64,000 nt of DNA from Chloranthus sessilifolius (lineage: Eukaryota > Streptophyta > Magnoliopsida > Chloranthales > Chloranthaceae): the NCBI GenBank assembly GCA_021018995.1, contig CM037587.1, positions 61,292,104 through 61,356,103 of the forward strand, written 5' to 3'. The notes below the pieces were generated by a model. It was not told the origin of the DNA, searched no databases, and saw only the letters and a list, made by a program, of their open reading frames with translations. Both the position numbers and the translations under genes were made by a program. Shown piece after piece: positions 1 through 10,497 of the stretch. Numbering within the stretch: position 1 is the stretch's first letter; the number at the start of each line of letters is the position of its first letter.

Positions 1-821
1 AGTTTGGAGATTGGGCCATGGGGCCTTGGGGTAAGTGGGTAATGGGGGTTTGGGTGGTGTGGGGGGTTGATGGGGATCATGGGGGAGTGAGGCATGGAGA
101 TTGGCTAGGGTATGGGATGGGTTCATGGGCATGGGGTGTGGAGGAGAGGGGGCGTTTTGAGAAGCCTTCTACATGAAATAGGCTTGGAACATCTCCTCCA
201 TCATAGCCATGGAAGGAGGATCGGATGTGGATGGTGGGTTTAAGGGGTGATTGGGTATAGATGGGGCAGAGGTGGCAGAAAAATTAGGCATGGCCCCAGT
301 ATAATCGGGCATGACCATGGTAGATGGGGGGTATGGGGTGGATGAGGGGATGTATTGGGTATGTTTTGGGATGATGGGGGGCATGATGAGGAGGGATGAG
401 GAAAGTTGGGCATGGCCCCGGTAAAAATGGGCATGACCCGAATGGATGGGAGATTTTACGGGGGGTTGGAAAGGGCGGAAGTGGTGTATGTGAATGTGGG
501 TGGATCGGGTTTATAGGGGGATGATGGGAATTGGGGCATGGATGTAGATTGGGAAAATGAGTTTGGGTTTTGTATGGATGTGGATGGGGGATGAGTTGGA
601 CTTGGCATGGCTTGGGTAAAAGATGGGGAATGGGGGGTTGGATTTTGGATATTTTGGGGGGTTGTGGTTGGGAAAATGGGGGTGCCAAATGGGCCGGAAA
701 TGGTAAAAGGGGGTTGGGTGAGGGGGATGGTTGAAAAGACTTCTCCCGAATGGGAGTGGGTGGGAGAATGTGGCAGGGATGAGTCGGGATCGGCGTAAGC
801 CGGGTCCACTACCCACGACAT
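1..821 (-). pseudogene. Proline/serine-rich reading frame of element A (probable gag or ORF1 N-terminus)
   Basis: The minus strand encodes proline-, serine- and threonine-rich protein, starting near an ATG at 819-821 (MSWVVDPAYADPDSS). The frame must shift near 430-470 to continue as similar P/H/S-rich sequence to the left edge. Such composition fits the N-terminal part of Tat-lineage gag or extra-ORF proteins, but there is no zinc knuckle or catalytic motif to confirm it. The plus strand is strongly G-rich (GGGG and TGGG runs), so composition alone yields long frames on both strands. Position downstream of LTR, PBS and leader supports coding on the minus strand. Confidence 0.4.
287..640 (-). 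repeat. Degenerate repeats of about 120 bp in the proline-rich frame
   Basis: The phrase GGCATGGCCCC followed by a GGTAAAA-like stretch and GGGCATGAC recurs at 287 and 409 (122 bp apart). Weaker copies lie near 534 and 602. The repeats give repeated proline-rich peptides on the minus strand and look like tandem expansion of a low-complexity segment. Confidence 0.5.
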
Positions 822-1292
822 TCTTCGGGAGCGGGTCGGGTAAGGGTGCCTTGGATAAGGCCCAAAAATCCTCCTCCTTCTTCCCCTATGGGACGACGGA
901 GGGCAAGATGATGCCGTTGTGCCGGCACCACAAACTAAATATTTTTTGGGTTTTGATTATATATATATATATTTTTGAATTTTATGAATTTTTTTTTTTT
1001 TTTGAAAAATAAAGGTTCCGAGGCCTTGGAATTCCCTTTTCGGGTGGCTCTCGTACCTTAATTCAAGACCCACAGCGACGGTTTCGATGCACATCGGAAG
1101 AATCGAAGGAGAACCTTCGATCTATTGAAGGCATGAAAATTGAGGCAAATGACCCACTCCCCCAAAATGAGCCTAAAAGAAGTTGCCTTCTCTCGACCGG
1201 CGGGGGCGTATTAGGTGTCGGAGATGGCGAGGGCTAAACAAGGCACTATGCACACTGATCGGGGAACTCGGGAGGTGGAAAGGGTAAGCAGA

Positions 1293-1412
1293 CCTGGCGC
1301 AACTAATACTTACGCCCAGGTTGCAGGGGAGGAATTTTACACTGGCGCAACTATTAGTTGCGCCAAGGTAAAATTTGGGCGTTTAAAGCTGGCGCAACTA
1401 ATACATGCACCA
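1293..1412. repeat. Palindromic GGCGCAACTA motif cluster, leader copy
   Basis: Three copies: 1293-1320 (right arm mutated), 1342-1368 (arms TGGCGCAACTA and TAGTTGCGCCA around one central base) and 1389-1412 (left arm intact, right arm decayed). The same motif occurs five times in the LTR of this element (3423-3677). Confidence 0.85.
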
Positions 1413-1930
1413 AGCAAAAACTGCCTCTCAAGAATAGAAAATAGCAGCCACTAATGCCCGAAATGAGTCTCCTTTTTTATTTTTTGTGGAAGCTAGGCTT
1501 CCGGGAACTGAGCTATTTTTTGGTGATCGATTCTCTCCTCAGCGCACCTAAAGGATTGGGTCCGCTGTAACTCACTAACGCGCTCCCCAAGGGTTTTAAG
1601 CTTCAGAATGGGAACCCACCCGATATACCTCCGGCACAAGCGCTTTCTCAGATACTAGGTGGGCTGGGACTTTTCTGGATCACCACCACTAGGGGCTGCC
1701 GCCATACTAAGACCCGAGTGTTTGTATGTGTGCCTAAACCAACCCCTTTGAAAAATCTACCCCGCAAAATAAATTAATTAAGCTCCCTAACTTGGTTCAA
1801 TTTTAATTTTTTTCAAAGCTTTTCTCTTTTTTTTGAAAGTTTTCTTTAGTTCAAAGACCGGGGGTGATTATCCCGTGCCGCCACCACGGGCCGACGTCCA
1901 CTGTTAGGATATGAATAAAAAAAAATGACG

Positions 1931-2280
1931 GGGCTAGTGAAGCGACTAGGCGGGAAATATAAAGTGCTGAAATTTAAAGCCGAATTGTAAAGGGAAGTAA
2001 GAAAGGTGCCAGTCAAGTGACTAGGCGAAAATTGCTGAAATTTAAAGTGGAAACATAGGGGTGAGTAAAAAAGGCGCTAGTCAAGCGACTAGGTAAAAAT
2101 TGCTGATATTTAAAGCGGAAACGTAGGGGTGAGTAAAAAAAGGTGCCAGTCAAGTGACTAGGCAAAAATTATTGAAATTTAAAGCTGAATCGTAAGGGTA
2201 AGTAAGAAAGGTGTCAGTCAAGTGACTAGGCGAAGATTGCTGAAATTTAAAGCGGAAACGTAGGGGTGAGTAAAATGACG
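1931..2280. repeat. 68-bp tandem repeat array in the leader of A
   Basis: Five copies of a unit containing a CAGTCAAGTGACTAGG-type core, TTGCTGAAATTTAAAGC and TAGGGGTGAGTAAAA. The cores start near 1936, 2011, 2079, 2148 and 2216, so the period is 68-69 bp except the first interval (75 bp, with an extra partial duplication). AGTCAAGTGACT is itself nearly palindromic. Long leader repeats are common in Tat/Ogre elements. Confidence 0.85.
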
Positions 2281-2388
2281 TAATCGGAGGGGTGAGTACA
2301 AAAAACAGCAAAAATAAAATAAAAAAATAGCAATCAAATGTTAGAAAAATAAAAAAGGCCTAGTTCAAGGGGAAGCTCTACTAGCTCT

Positions 2389-2406
2389 TCCCCAGCAGAG
2401 TCGCCA
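2389..2406 (-). other. Primer-binding site of element A (tRNA-Arg type)
   Basis: The minus strand reads TGGCGACTCTGCTGGGGA, two bases inside the LTR boundary. It starts with TGG, complementary to a tRNA CCA end. From memory it resembles the tRNA-Arg PBS described for Ogre/Tat elements; the tRNA was not checked by alignment. Confidence 0.7.
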
Positions 2407-3133
2407 TCTGTGCATTCGTGGGAATTGAGACGATCCCGTCGCGACGATGCGCTCTCTAACGATAAAGTATATAGAGTCGCCACCCGGAGCTTTCGGTGTC
2501 CCGAGATACCTAGTTCATTTTTATGAGTACCTAAGTGCTAAAAATATGACTCTGAATTTGATCCACACCAAAGGCTCTTAGGTAGGGGCTTCGGTTATCG
2601 ATCGGGAAGGTGTTAGGCACCCGATCAACCCGCTTAACGCGGTCTATACTAATGGCCAAAAATAAAATAAAATGAAAGAAAAGAAAATAGCTTCCTCCTG
2701 CCCAAAAGGGCTTAGAATCCTATTTGTGCCCCTCCGTTCCTACCAAAAAATCGGCAGTGTAACGACACAAATGGGAGGATGGAGGGAGCTAGAATGAGAT
2801 AGGAGGAGAAAGGGGAGAGCTGGAGCCCTCAGGCCCTTGTAGCACCATAGGAGAGCCTTGCGTGGCTTGCTTTGATGAGCTCTTGAAGGCTTTGTATGGT
2901 GGAAAATGGGGTTCTAACTCCTAAGTCTTAAAGCTTAGAGGTAGGGAAGGGAGGCTAGGGGATCACACACACTTAGGCTAAGGGTTTTGGATGCAAGAAC
3001 AAGCTTGAAATGAGGTTGGGAGATTCTGGAATTTGGGTGAAAATAGTGCACAAAAGGGAGGAAGAACTTCTCACTTTGAGCTCTTTCTCTCTTAAGCAAA
3101 TTTCTCAACCCCTAAACCAAGGGGTGGGGGGCT

Positions 3134-3142
3134 CTATTTATA
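3134..3142 (-). promoter_or_regulatory. TATA box in the LTR of A
   Basis: The minus strand reads TATAAATAG, followed by GAGCCCCCC. It is placed correctly to drive leftward transcription into the PBS and leader. Confidence 0.7.
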
Positions 3143-3422
3143 GGAAAAGAGTGGATTAGGAGGCTACTTAGATGCTAATTGAGGTTAGGAATTAGGTGAT
3201 CTCAAATCTAAGGTTTCCTAAGATTTTGAGAGCTTGGAAGGGTGTGAAGGTGGTTCTAATGGTGGATGATGGGGTGAGGCTTTAGGCCACTTGGAGGGTT
3301 GTAAATAGGTAAGGAATGGGTGCAATAGAACTATCAAAACACACTCCAAACGTCGGGGTGGTCAACAAGTCAAACCCCAAACAGGAAATTCGGGGCAAAA
3401 TCCCATAGTTACTGTTCATATG

Positions 3423-3677
3423 CCTGGCGCAACTAATAGTTGTGCCAGGCAAATGCACAGTAAAATAGTGAAGGTCATTGCCTGGAAGTTAGCTCACGGG
3501 GTGGGGGCCACCTTTTAACCTTGGCGCAACTAATAGTTGCGCCAGGCTTAAAATCAGGGAGGATTGGCCTGACGCAACTAATAGTTGCGCCAGGAAAAAT
3601 TTATACCTGGCGTAACTATTAGTTGCGCTAGGCCATTTCTGGGGAGAAATAGCCTGGCGCGACTAATAGTCGAGCCA
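3423..3677. repeat. Palindromic GGCGCAACTA motif cluster, LTR copy
   Basis: Five copies at 3423-3449, 3520-3546, 3568-3594, 3606-3632 and 3653-3677. Each has arms close to TGGCGCAACTA / TAGTTGCGCCA around a single A or T. Some substitutions are compensated on the other arm (CGCGACTAATAGTCGAG at 3653-3677) and others are not. The cluster lies about 280-540 bp upstream of the TATA box. Confidence 0.9.
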
Positions 3678-4071
3678 AATCCCTAGGGGGCCTACCAGAA
3701 ATTACCTTCGAGTTCGGACTGCCATATCTTCTGATATATACCTCTGATTGGGGAAATTCTTGGACCGTTGGAAAGTTGACGACCTCTACTCTTTAATGGT
3801 ATAAGAGTTGGTCACTTAGAGGGTCGTAGCCAGTTCTGGTGCAACCCTCCTCCTTATTGCCTGGGAAGGTTAGGTTAGGGTTCGAAAAGGGTTCTAAGGG
3901 TCGGGGTTGGTTTCTAACGGTTCGGGGTAGGTTGCTAGGGGATCTAGGGTGATTCCTAAGGGTTTAGGGTGATTCCTAAGAGTTCCATACATGCCATCAA
4001 AAGCTCAGAAATGTGCCTCTCTCGATATGTCTTTTGATCGGGCCTTGGGCCAAATTTGAGTGTCTACAACA

Positions 4072-5642
4072 CTATATTAGAATGGATGTTTGAAATAATA
4101 AATTGATCTAAACTACAAAATTTTAGACTATAGTTTCAAAATTATAAACCAGTGGGCTTTTGAGCCATATTTCCTCTTTTATTCAGAGAGACTGTTTCTT
4201 TTAGTCAAGTCCAAAAATTTATTTCAAGTACTATAATGAAATGAAATCTCATACTAATAAATGTCGAATCAAAATAATCTATGCTAACCCAATTTTTTGT
4301 CTAGAACTACCTATAGAAATATCAAAGCAATAAGGCATCTATGCTAGTAAATCATAAAGGTGATTAAAGGTCATCTTTTGTTAAACCATAGCCAAAAAGT
4401 TCAAATCCCATAATATTTTATCCATTGAACCCATATTAGAAGCCTAACCAAATTTCTTTGTACCAAAAATCAGATAAACCTTTAACCATATGTACTACCC
4501 AAAGCTTTCAACCTTTAACCCTTATATTTTATGAGATTTTATAATGTAAAAGAAGGGAAAAAGAGGGAGTGGAAGGAGGAAAAAGCAAAAATAGATAAAG
4601 GGAATGCTAAAAAGGGTACAACTGAAGAAAAAAAGAAACAAAAATGTGGGAAAGAATGGAAATTCGTGAAGACCAATTTTCGAAAAAGAAGATTACGATT
4701 TTCCAGTAAAAAGCTTTCAAAGAGAAGAAAAATAGTAAAATACGATTTTGTAATTGATTGAGAAAATGGGATTTATTTATAGAAAATAAAGAAAATGGGA
4801 AGAAGTTATCCAATTTATAGATACTTACTAAAGAAAAGAAGAAGAAACTAAAAAGATAGGAGAAAGAAGAGCTAAAATGCTCAGAAAAACTTTGAATCAT
4901 TTTCTACCTTTCTTTGACACCTTCTAAAAACCCAAAGCCCCATTACAAGCCGAAGGAAAGACCTTTTTAATTTACTATTAGTAAAAGTAAAAGCCTAGTA
5001 GAGATATGGATACTAGATACTATGGATTGTATAGGGATTCATATGAATAAAGTTGATTATCCTTTTCTATAAGATTGATAATTTTATCTTTGACGGAAGT
5101 TTTCTGAAAAATATACTGAGAGAACCCAAAAAGTTTCGATATCCTTTTGAGAGTATGTCAATAGTGAGTTTTGAATGAAAATATTTTTTAAATCTATAGT
5201 TTAGAAATATTTATGAAGAATTAGTTGTTCACTAATACATATATCACTCTGCTTATTATGAATTGAAATTGTTAGAGTTCTAATCAAGAATAACTGTTGT
5301 AATGGAAAGTAAGGATAGAAGATTGATAATTTTAGAAAATTGCAATAAACTATGTAGTGACCAATTTGGCCACTTAGGTAATTTAGTGTACAAAATTAGT
5401 ATAGAATTTTTTATATTTTATATTTTTGAAAAATCCAAAAATATTTTGAAGTTTGTAGGTAACTTCACTGAAAACCTTCAGGAGACTACAACTCCTCCAC
5501 TAGGGATCACCTAGGGGTTTTAAAGGCTTGTTGCATTTGCTAAATGAAATCGTGCTCCCTTCGAAAGTGGTAATTTAAATTTTTAATAAGATATTTTATG
5601 TTTCCTGGTTTGCTAGGGACTAGCAAAACATAAGTTTGGGGG
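4072..5642 (+). other. Noncoding 3' region of element B
   Basis: AT-rich and without a supportable gene. A stretch near 4905-4965 (ACCTTTC..., CATTACAAGCC..., AAAGACCT) aligns by eye with the 3' regions of F (near 41150-41205) and H (near 58570-58645). The small frames at 4531-4761 and 5302-5514 are not conserved in the relatives and I do not consider them genes. Confidence 0.55.
5471..5570 (+). other. Conserved pre-PPT block, copy in B
   Basis: About 100 bp, from AAAACCTTCAGGAG to CGAAAGTGG, shared with D, F, H and I. Two potential hairpins: AGGAG...CTCCT, and CTAGG-GATCA-CCTAG. B is otherwise much decayed, so its preservation is notable. Confidence 0.8.
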
Positions 5643-7128
5643 TGTAATCAGCCACATAATATACCATTTACTACTCTTAACTTAGTGATGCTAGGACTTA
5701 ATTTGCTACTAATAAGTTAATAATGTGTAGATATTAAGGAAAATCAGTAAAAGAGAGCCATAATATAAATCTTTATTAAAATGAACTCAAAAATAGTAGT
5801 AAAAGATGATTAGTCTTAAAAAGATGATTCACTATATACTGAAGGCTAGAAAATCATAAAAAGACGATAATGCACTGCTACTAAAGAGAGAAATGAGAAA
5901 TCAAAATTTACGATTCTCCAGAAGACGTTCAAAAGTAAAGGCGATATAGAAGAAAAAGCAATGAATCGTAATCTAGAGAATCGTCCAGAGGGAAAGCTAT
6001 GAAAGATAGAAAATCGTTATTTATAATTTTCCAGAGAAAGAGAAGAAAAGAGATAATTGTGATTTATGATTACGATTATAAAGCTTTCTTGTTACTATTA
6101 CTGCTGCTGATCATGTGCAGATTCCACCGTCATGAACAAAATTAGAATAACTCTTGAATTAGAAGTTTGGCTGATCACAGATTTGAGAAGATTGATAAAG
6201 ATAGACTCCAGAAGATCTCTACTACTGAACAATCTAGAAGTACATCAATTAAAGAAAGCAATGAATTATAAAAATAGAAGTAGAGTTATATTAGGGTAGT
6301 TTTATTTTTAGTTATTTCTTTTATTAAAATTAGAAGTCTTATAAACCGACTCCTTATGATCTATAAATAAGAGAGCCTAATATAGGAATAAGCATCGAAG
6401 AAATTCTCAGCATTAATTGACAACTGAGATTAGGTTTTTTTCCGATCAAATTTAGAGTATATTTTTATTGCTTTATAGATTAGATATCTAAGGTTTCTCA
6501 AGATAAATTGACGACTGCGATTTGGAGCTGAAGATTATAGTAGATATCTGTAGTTTCTCATAAGCAATTGACGACTGCGACTGAGGAGTGAAAGATATAA
6601 TTTTTATTGCTTTCTAGTTTAGATTTTATTTTCTTTTATTTTCTCCTTTGTAAACATCTTCATATTTTAATTTGAATTGATGACTCAAATTCAGGTTTGT
6701 AGATTAGTGTAACAGTTTTTACTTTTCCATCTTCAGTTTTTTAGAATTTGATTAACGCTCAAGTTTTAGAAGATTGTTGATTAGATTAAATCTGTATTGA
6801 TAGGATTTTAGTATTGATTAAAGACCAATGCTAGGAAACTTGATATATACTCTAACAGTACTATTTAAATTTATAAATATCCGATAGCTGAAGATTGTGA
6901 TTGACGACCATAATCTGAAGGAGGACTAAGATTTATTTTCTACAAACTTAGTTTAATAACAATTCTTTATTTATTTTTCTCTCGTAGTTTAGGAACTTAA
7001 AAGATAAATATAAGTTTTCATAAAAATTAAGTTAATATAATTTAACCTATCTCTGTGGGAACGATCCTGTGCGAGTACTATAATTTCCGTTGTGCACTTG
7101 CAATAGGTTAAGACTTAATTAGATACAC
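5643..7128 (+). repeat. LTR of element B
   Basis: Starts TGTAATCAGCC directly after the PPT. TATAAATA lies at 6362-6369. Near the end is CTCTGTGGGAACGATCC (about 7050), a phrase typical of the U5 end of Athila-type LTRs. Two similar segments beginning near 6500 and 6555 (TTGACGACTGCGA) suggest a short internal duplication. The right boundary is uncertain by up to about 100 bp because no PBS follows. Confidence 0.55.
6362..6369 (+). promoter_or_regulatory. TATA box in the LTR of B
   Basis: TATAAATA followed by AGAGAGCC, mid-LTR, in the same relative position as in H. Confidence 0.55.
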
Positions 7129-8569
7129 ATATAAGTAGCCCAATCAATACTTTCGAACACTGTTAGTTCTTGTTTCTTCATCTGACGGCACCTCATAGGG
7201 TTCCTCATTCACATCGTCTTAATGACTCTCAAGAAGTCGAGATATAATGTGGGCGTATGGGATGACAACAAGGGTTTGGGGTTGGTACTCAACATCTACT
7301 CGCTAGCATGAATGATACGTTCGTAGACTACCTGGGACGCATTAAGTCAAAGGTTTTCATGCATCGCAAACAAAGCCTTGAGAAGGGCGTCCCATCTTTC
7401 CCGTTTGTGCTGGAGGGGATATAGATTGCTTCAAAACCCGTCATCCAAAAACCACATTTCCATTGGTAATTGAGTCTGCATTATATATTGGCCAAAAGCT
7501 TGACAACCCCCGTCATCCTAGTGACAATCTAATTGAATTTCACCTCCTTGAGGTGAGGTGCTTGTAGGCCTTGGCTATTGTCATATTTCGCGTGATAGCC
7601 CATGGCAACGGCTATGCCATAGAGATTGATGTGTAAGGTTCATCCATCAATCTTTGTGGTCAGATTTCCTACAGTCTCTCCCTTTTTAAGGTTTTGAAAG
7701 AAGAGTATAACAAGGTGAGCGTAAAAGTGTGGATGAACGGGTTGGAGTAATGGTTTCAATCTGGCTCGCCTAAGGTAATCTACAGACCAGATGATCGTTT
7801 CATTGTTAACGAAAATATTCTAATCAAAGGACCACTCTAGTTCAAATACTTTTATGGCCCACCAATTTATGGGTTTTCATATCTACGGAGATTCAAAACT
7901 TGATGGGGCTTTACCCTTCAATTGTTTAGAGGGTTTTGGTCGTACAGTGGGAAGTTTAGATGCCGTTTTCTTCTTGGACTCCATAGAAATGGAAATGGAA
8001 TCGAAATGAAGAGATTCGAAGGTTTTACCTCGACGCAAAGTTCCAATCGTGAGAATCTTGTTGGATGAAGACACATGCACGCCGATCCTTGTAACTTTGG
8101 CTGATTTAGTTCATGAAATCGTGTGTTTTCAAATGAAAATAACCCTTGTTCTTCACCGGAGAGAAAACAAGAGAGGGATGTCGAAAATGACAAGATTGGG
8201 GGGTTTTTCGACCCCCTTGAAATCTCATTAGTTGTCGCGGTGACCACAAGTTCTCGCTGCGGTGAGCTCGGAGCTGAAGCTCTCCCCACGATGAGCTTCA
8301 ATCTTGCTACGGCGAGGTGTATAGAATTGAGGGTTCTGTATTCAGTCATGTGTTGTTTTGACTGCCCTTCATATTGGATTTTTTAACTTTGTATAGCATG
8401 GTATGGGCTCTCTAAACTTTGTAGATACTATCAACTAAGTACATCGACATCACATAGGCACCGATGATCTTTGAGTGTCACCCACTTTCTCTACATTGTT
8501 GTCATTAATTACACACACAGAGAATATAATATATCCATAGTATATCGGGACCCTAGAATGCGACTAACC
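7129..8569 (-). other. Degraded region, probably containing the 3' LTR of chromovirus C
   Basis: C is on the minus strand and its coding ends at 8570, so its 3' untranslated region and 3' LTR should follow leftwards. A purine stretch ending AGAGAAAGTGGG next to TGACACTC on the minus strand (boundary near 8480) is a plausible PPT/LTR junction. GC-rich motifs (TCGCGGTGA, GCTGCGGTGAG, CCACGATGAG, CTACGGCGAG) cluster at 8235-8315. The left LTR boundary was not found, because no intact opposite LTR is available. Confidence 0.35.
7203..7905 (+). pseudogene. Decayed open-frame fragments of unknown family
   Basis: Stop-interrupted stretches read like former coding sequence: from 7203 (MTLKKSRYNVGVWDDNKG...), near 7310-7425 (...NDTFVDYLGRIKSKV... 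to ...FPFVLEGI) and near 7780-7905 (...YRPDDRFIVNENILI..., then ...FYGPPIYGF...). Their amino-acid composition is more protein-like than the surrounding shadows, but I do not recognise a family. A short minus-strand frame at 7883-8080 (MESKKKTASKLP...) overlaps one end. This could be host gene debris or a transposon ORF. Confidence 0.25.
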
Positions 8570-8830
8570 TTAGTCGAACATGCACTTGTATTGATCATGG
8601 ATTTTGGCTTCACGTTCCCACGTCACTTCGGTGATAGAGTGATTTCACCATTAGACTAGGACAAGTGGAATCCGCTTTGTCCTCAAGATCTGCTCCTTGT
8701 GATTCAGTATTTTCATCGGTTCTTCGATCAGTTTTAAGTCCTCTTGGACTTCTATCGGCTCATAGTCCAATATGTGTGATGGGTCTCTCACATATTTCTG
8801 CAACATGGATTCATGGAACACGTTGTGGAC
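8570..8830 (-). pseudogene. Chromodomain C-terminus of chromovirus C
   Basis: The minus strand reads HNVFHESMLQKYV, DPSHILDYEPIEVQED, then ILNHKEQILRTKRIPLVLV, and after two stops a W...NHS segment and EVTWEREAKIHDQY, ending at a TAA (8570-8572). This is the usual end of chromovirus integrase plus chromodomain, which can target insertion to particular chromatin. The two stops fall within the chromodomain core. Confidence 0.8.
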
Positions 8831-8839
8831 ACTGGACAG

Positions 8840-9989
8840 TTGCAGAGGTAGAGCAATTTTGTACGCTACTTAGCCAACTCGAACAAAAATTTCAAAGGGT
8901 CCTATGTTGGAGAGATCTTGATGAGCACATGATCTCCAGTCTGACAAGAAGTGTGAGTGTTAGAATGATGCATGGTCAGTCGGAATCACACAACAATAAC
9001 TGATTGAAGTTTACCTAAACTCGATGTTGGTTCTTTTGAGATCGACATAGCTTTTCTATCGGCTCTGAGCAACTTTCATCCTTTCCCAGATGATTCGGAT
9101 TGTCTCATTCATGCTTTCAATTAATTCTGGGGCCCAACCATACCAGTTTTCCAACTTCCTCCCAATTGATCGAGAATTTGCATCAACGGCCATATAGTGC
9201 TTCGAAAGGAGCCATTATGATGCTTGTTTGGTAGCTATTGTTGTATGAAAATTTGATCAAGGGTAAGTGCTTATCCCATGATCTCTGGAAGTCTAGCATA
9301 CATGCCCTAAGCATATCTTCAATCACTTGATTTACCCTTTCGGTTTGCCCGTCGGTCAGAGGGTTAGATGCATAACTAAAATCTGACTTTGAACCCATCC
9401 CCACTTAGAAACACTAACAAAACTATGATGTATACAACGGGTCTCTATCTAACACAATGCTAACAGGTATACCGTGTAGTTAGACAATCTCTTTTAGGTA
9501 TAATTCTGCAAGTTTGCTGGCTGCATACCGCGTGCTGTAGGGTAGAAAGTGAGCAAACTTGGTTAGTCGGTCCACGATTACCAAAATAGCATTGTGTCTT
9601 TTCTGTGTCCTTGGCATTCCAAGTATAAAGTCCATGGAAATATTCTCCCATTTCCATTCAGGGATTGGTAAAGAATTCAAAATACCTGAAGGATGTCTAT
9701 GGTGACCTTCACTTTCTGGCAAACCAAGCATCTTGCTATGTATTCTACAACATCTCCCTTTACCCCTTTCCACCAAAAATTCTTCTTGAGATCATGATAC
9801 ATTTTTGTGCTGCTCGGATGAATAGCATACGTCAAGTTGTGGGCTTCATCTAGTATTGCATGTCTTAGGTCTACATCAGTCCGTACGCATAATCTATCTC
9901 TAAACAACAAGGAGTCGTCATCCTTGATAGAGAAATTTGGCTGATTTCCACTGATTACTTCTTGCCTGATAGCCATAAGTCCCACATCA
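8840..9989 (-). pseudogene. Integrase of chromovirus C
   Basis: The zinc-binding HHCC domain is visible at 9677-9985 (AHNLTYAIHPSSTKMYHDL, then ARCLVCQKVK). The catalytic core follows: WENISMDFILGMP (near 9640), a degraded second aspartate region near 9440, and TDGQTERVNQVIEDMLR with the glutamate (near 9310-9360), then FSYNNSYQTSI and APFEALYGR. Frameshifts occur near 9400-9480. The C-terminal part leads into the chromodomain. Confidence 0.85.
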
Positions 9990-10497
9990 GTTACTTGGAG
10001 TTATATGATCATATCGAAGAGTGTGGATCGTATCTTATTATTAGCTATCAAAGCTCTCGAATCTTTCACCTTGAATGTAGTGCCACATGAGGCTATGTCC
10101 TCAAGTAAACGCCATCTATGTATCCTTGTAACGAGATGTGATAGCTGAGCAGATGATTTTTGACTCAAAGCATCCACTACCACGTTTTCTTTTCTGGGAT
10201 GGTCTTGGACAGAGCAATCGCAATCCTTCAGGAATTCCATCGACCTCCACTGTCTCAGATTCAAATCTTTTTGGGTGAAGAGATGCTAGAGGCTTTTGTG
10301 ATCAGTAAATATTTTGAACGTTTCACTGTAGAGGTAGTGCCTCCAGATTTTCAATGCAAAAATAACCGCTGCTAGTTTCAAGTCATGTGTGGGATAATTC
10401 TTCTCATGGTCTATCAACTGCCTTGAACCATACGCGATGACCTACTCATGCTGGTTTAGCACACAGCCTAACCCACTGTGGGATGTGTCGCTAAACA
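9990..10497 (-). pseudogene. RNase H region of chromovirus C
   Basis: Between RT and integrase the minus strand carries degraded RNase H sequence. Recognisable pieces are the LRQWRSMEFLKDCDC and HPRKENVVVDALSQK stretches near 10150-10264, which match the end of the plant RNase H domain (…GKANVVADALSRK in relatives). Several stops. It would degrade RNA in the RNA/DNA hybrid. Confidence 0.7.

Larger units (their letters stand above)
822..2388 (-). other. Untranslated leader of element A
   Basis: No supportable gene. It contains a short AT run (958-971), a T tract (988-1003), palindromic motifs (1293-1412) and a 68-bp tandem array (1931-2280). It lies between the PBS and the first reading frame, where Tat/Ogre elements have long leaders. 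Short plus-strand frames here (for example 1215-1454) are antisense to the element and have no family features. Confidence 0.6.
1..4071 (-). mobile_element. Element A: 5' part of a Tat/Ogre-like Ty3/gypsy retrotransposon
   Basis: On the minus strand the order is LTR (2409-4071), PBS (2389-2406), a long noncoding leader, then a proline-rich reading frame that continues past the left edge. The LTR starts (minus strand) TGTTGTAGACACTCAAATTT and the PBS reads TGGCGACTCTGCTGGGGA. As I recall, a TGTTGTAGACAC-type start and a tRNA-Arg-type PBS are typical of Tat/Ogre elements. No pol domain is inside the window, so the lineage rests on LTR, PBS and leader only. Its right end abuts the 3' region of element B, so A may have inserted into B; the other TSD copy lies outside the window. 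Confidence 0.7.
2409..4071 (-). repeat. 5' LTR of element A (1,663 bp)
   Basis: Minus-strand ends are TGTTGTAGACAC...(right) and ...CGAATGCACA (left, followed by GA and the PBS). It contains a TATAAATAG box (minus, at 3134-3142), a GTGTTAGGCACC phrase near 2610, and five palindromic motifs upstream of the TATA box (3423-3677). The second LTR is outside the window, so boundaries rest on TG/CA ends and PBS spacing. Confidence 0.75.
4072..7128 (+). mobile_element. Element B: 3' end of an old Athila-like retrotransposon
   Basis: The conserved pre-PPT block (5471-5570), the PPT-like AAGTTTGGGGG (5631-5641) and an LTR starting TGTAATCAGCC (5643) match the organisation of D, F, H and I. The left part is cut by element A. 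There is no PBS after the LTR, so this is a 3' LTR or remnant, not a 5' LTR. Heavy A/T drift indicates age. Confidence 0.65.

Noticed and set aside
958..971. AT microsatellite as an origin or regulatory site
   Set aside because: Short simple repeat followed by a T tract, with no further support.
1215..1454. 79-residue plus-strand frame
   Set aside because: Antisense in the leader of A and built over the GGCGCAACTA palindromes.
8665..9003. 112-residue plus-strand frame with MESALSSRSAPC start
   Set aside because: Antisense to the chromodomain/integrase end of C, which has clear family motifs on the minus strand.
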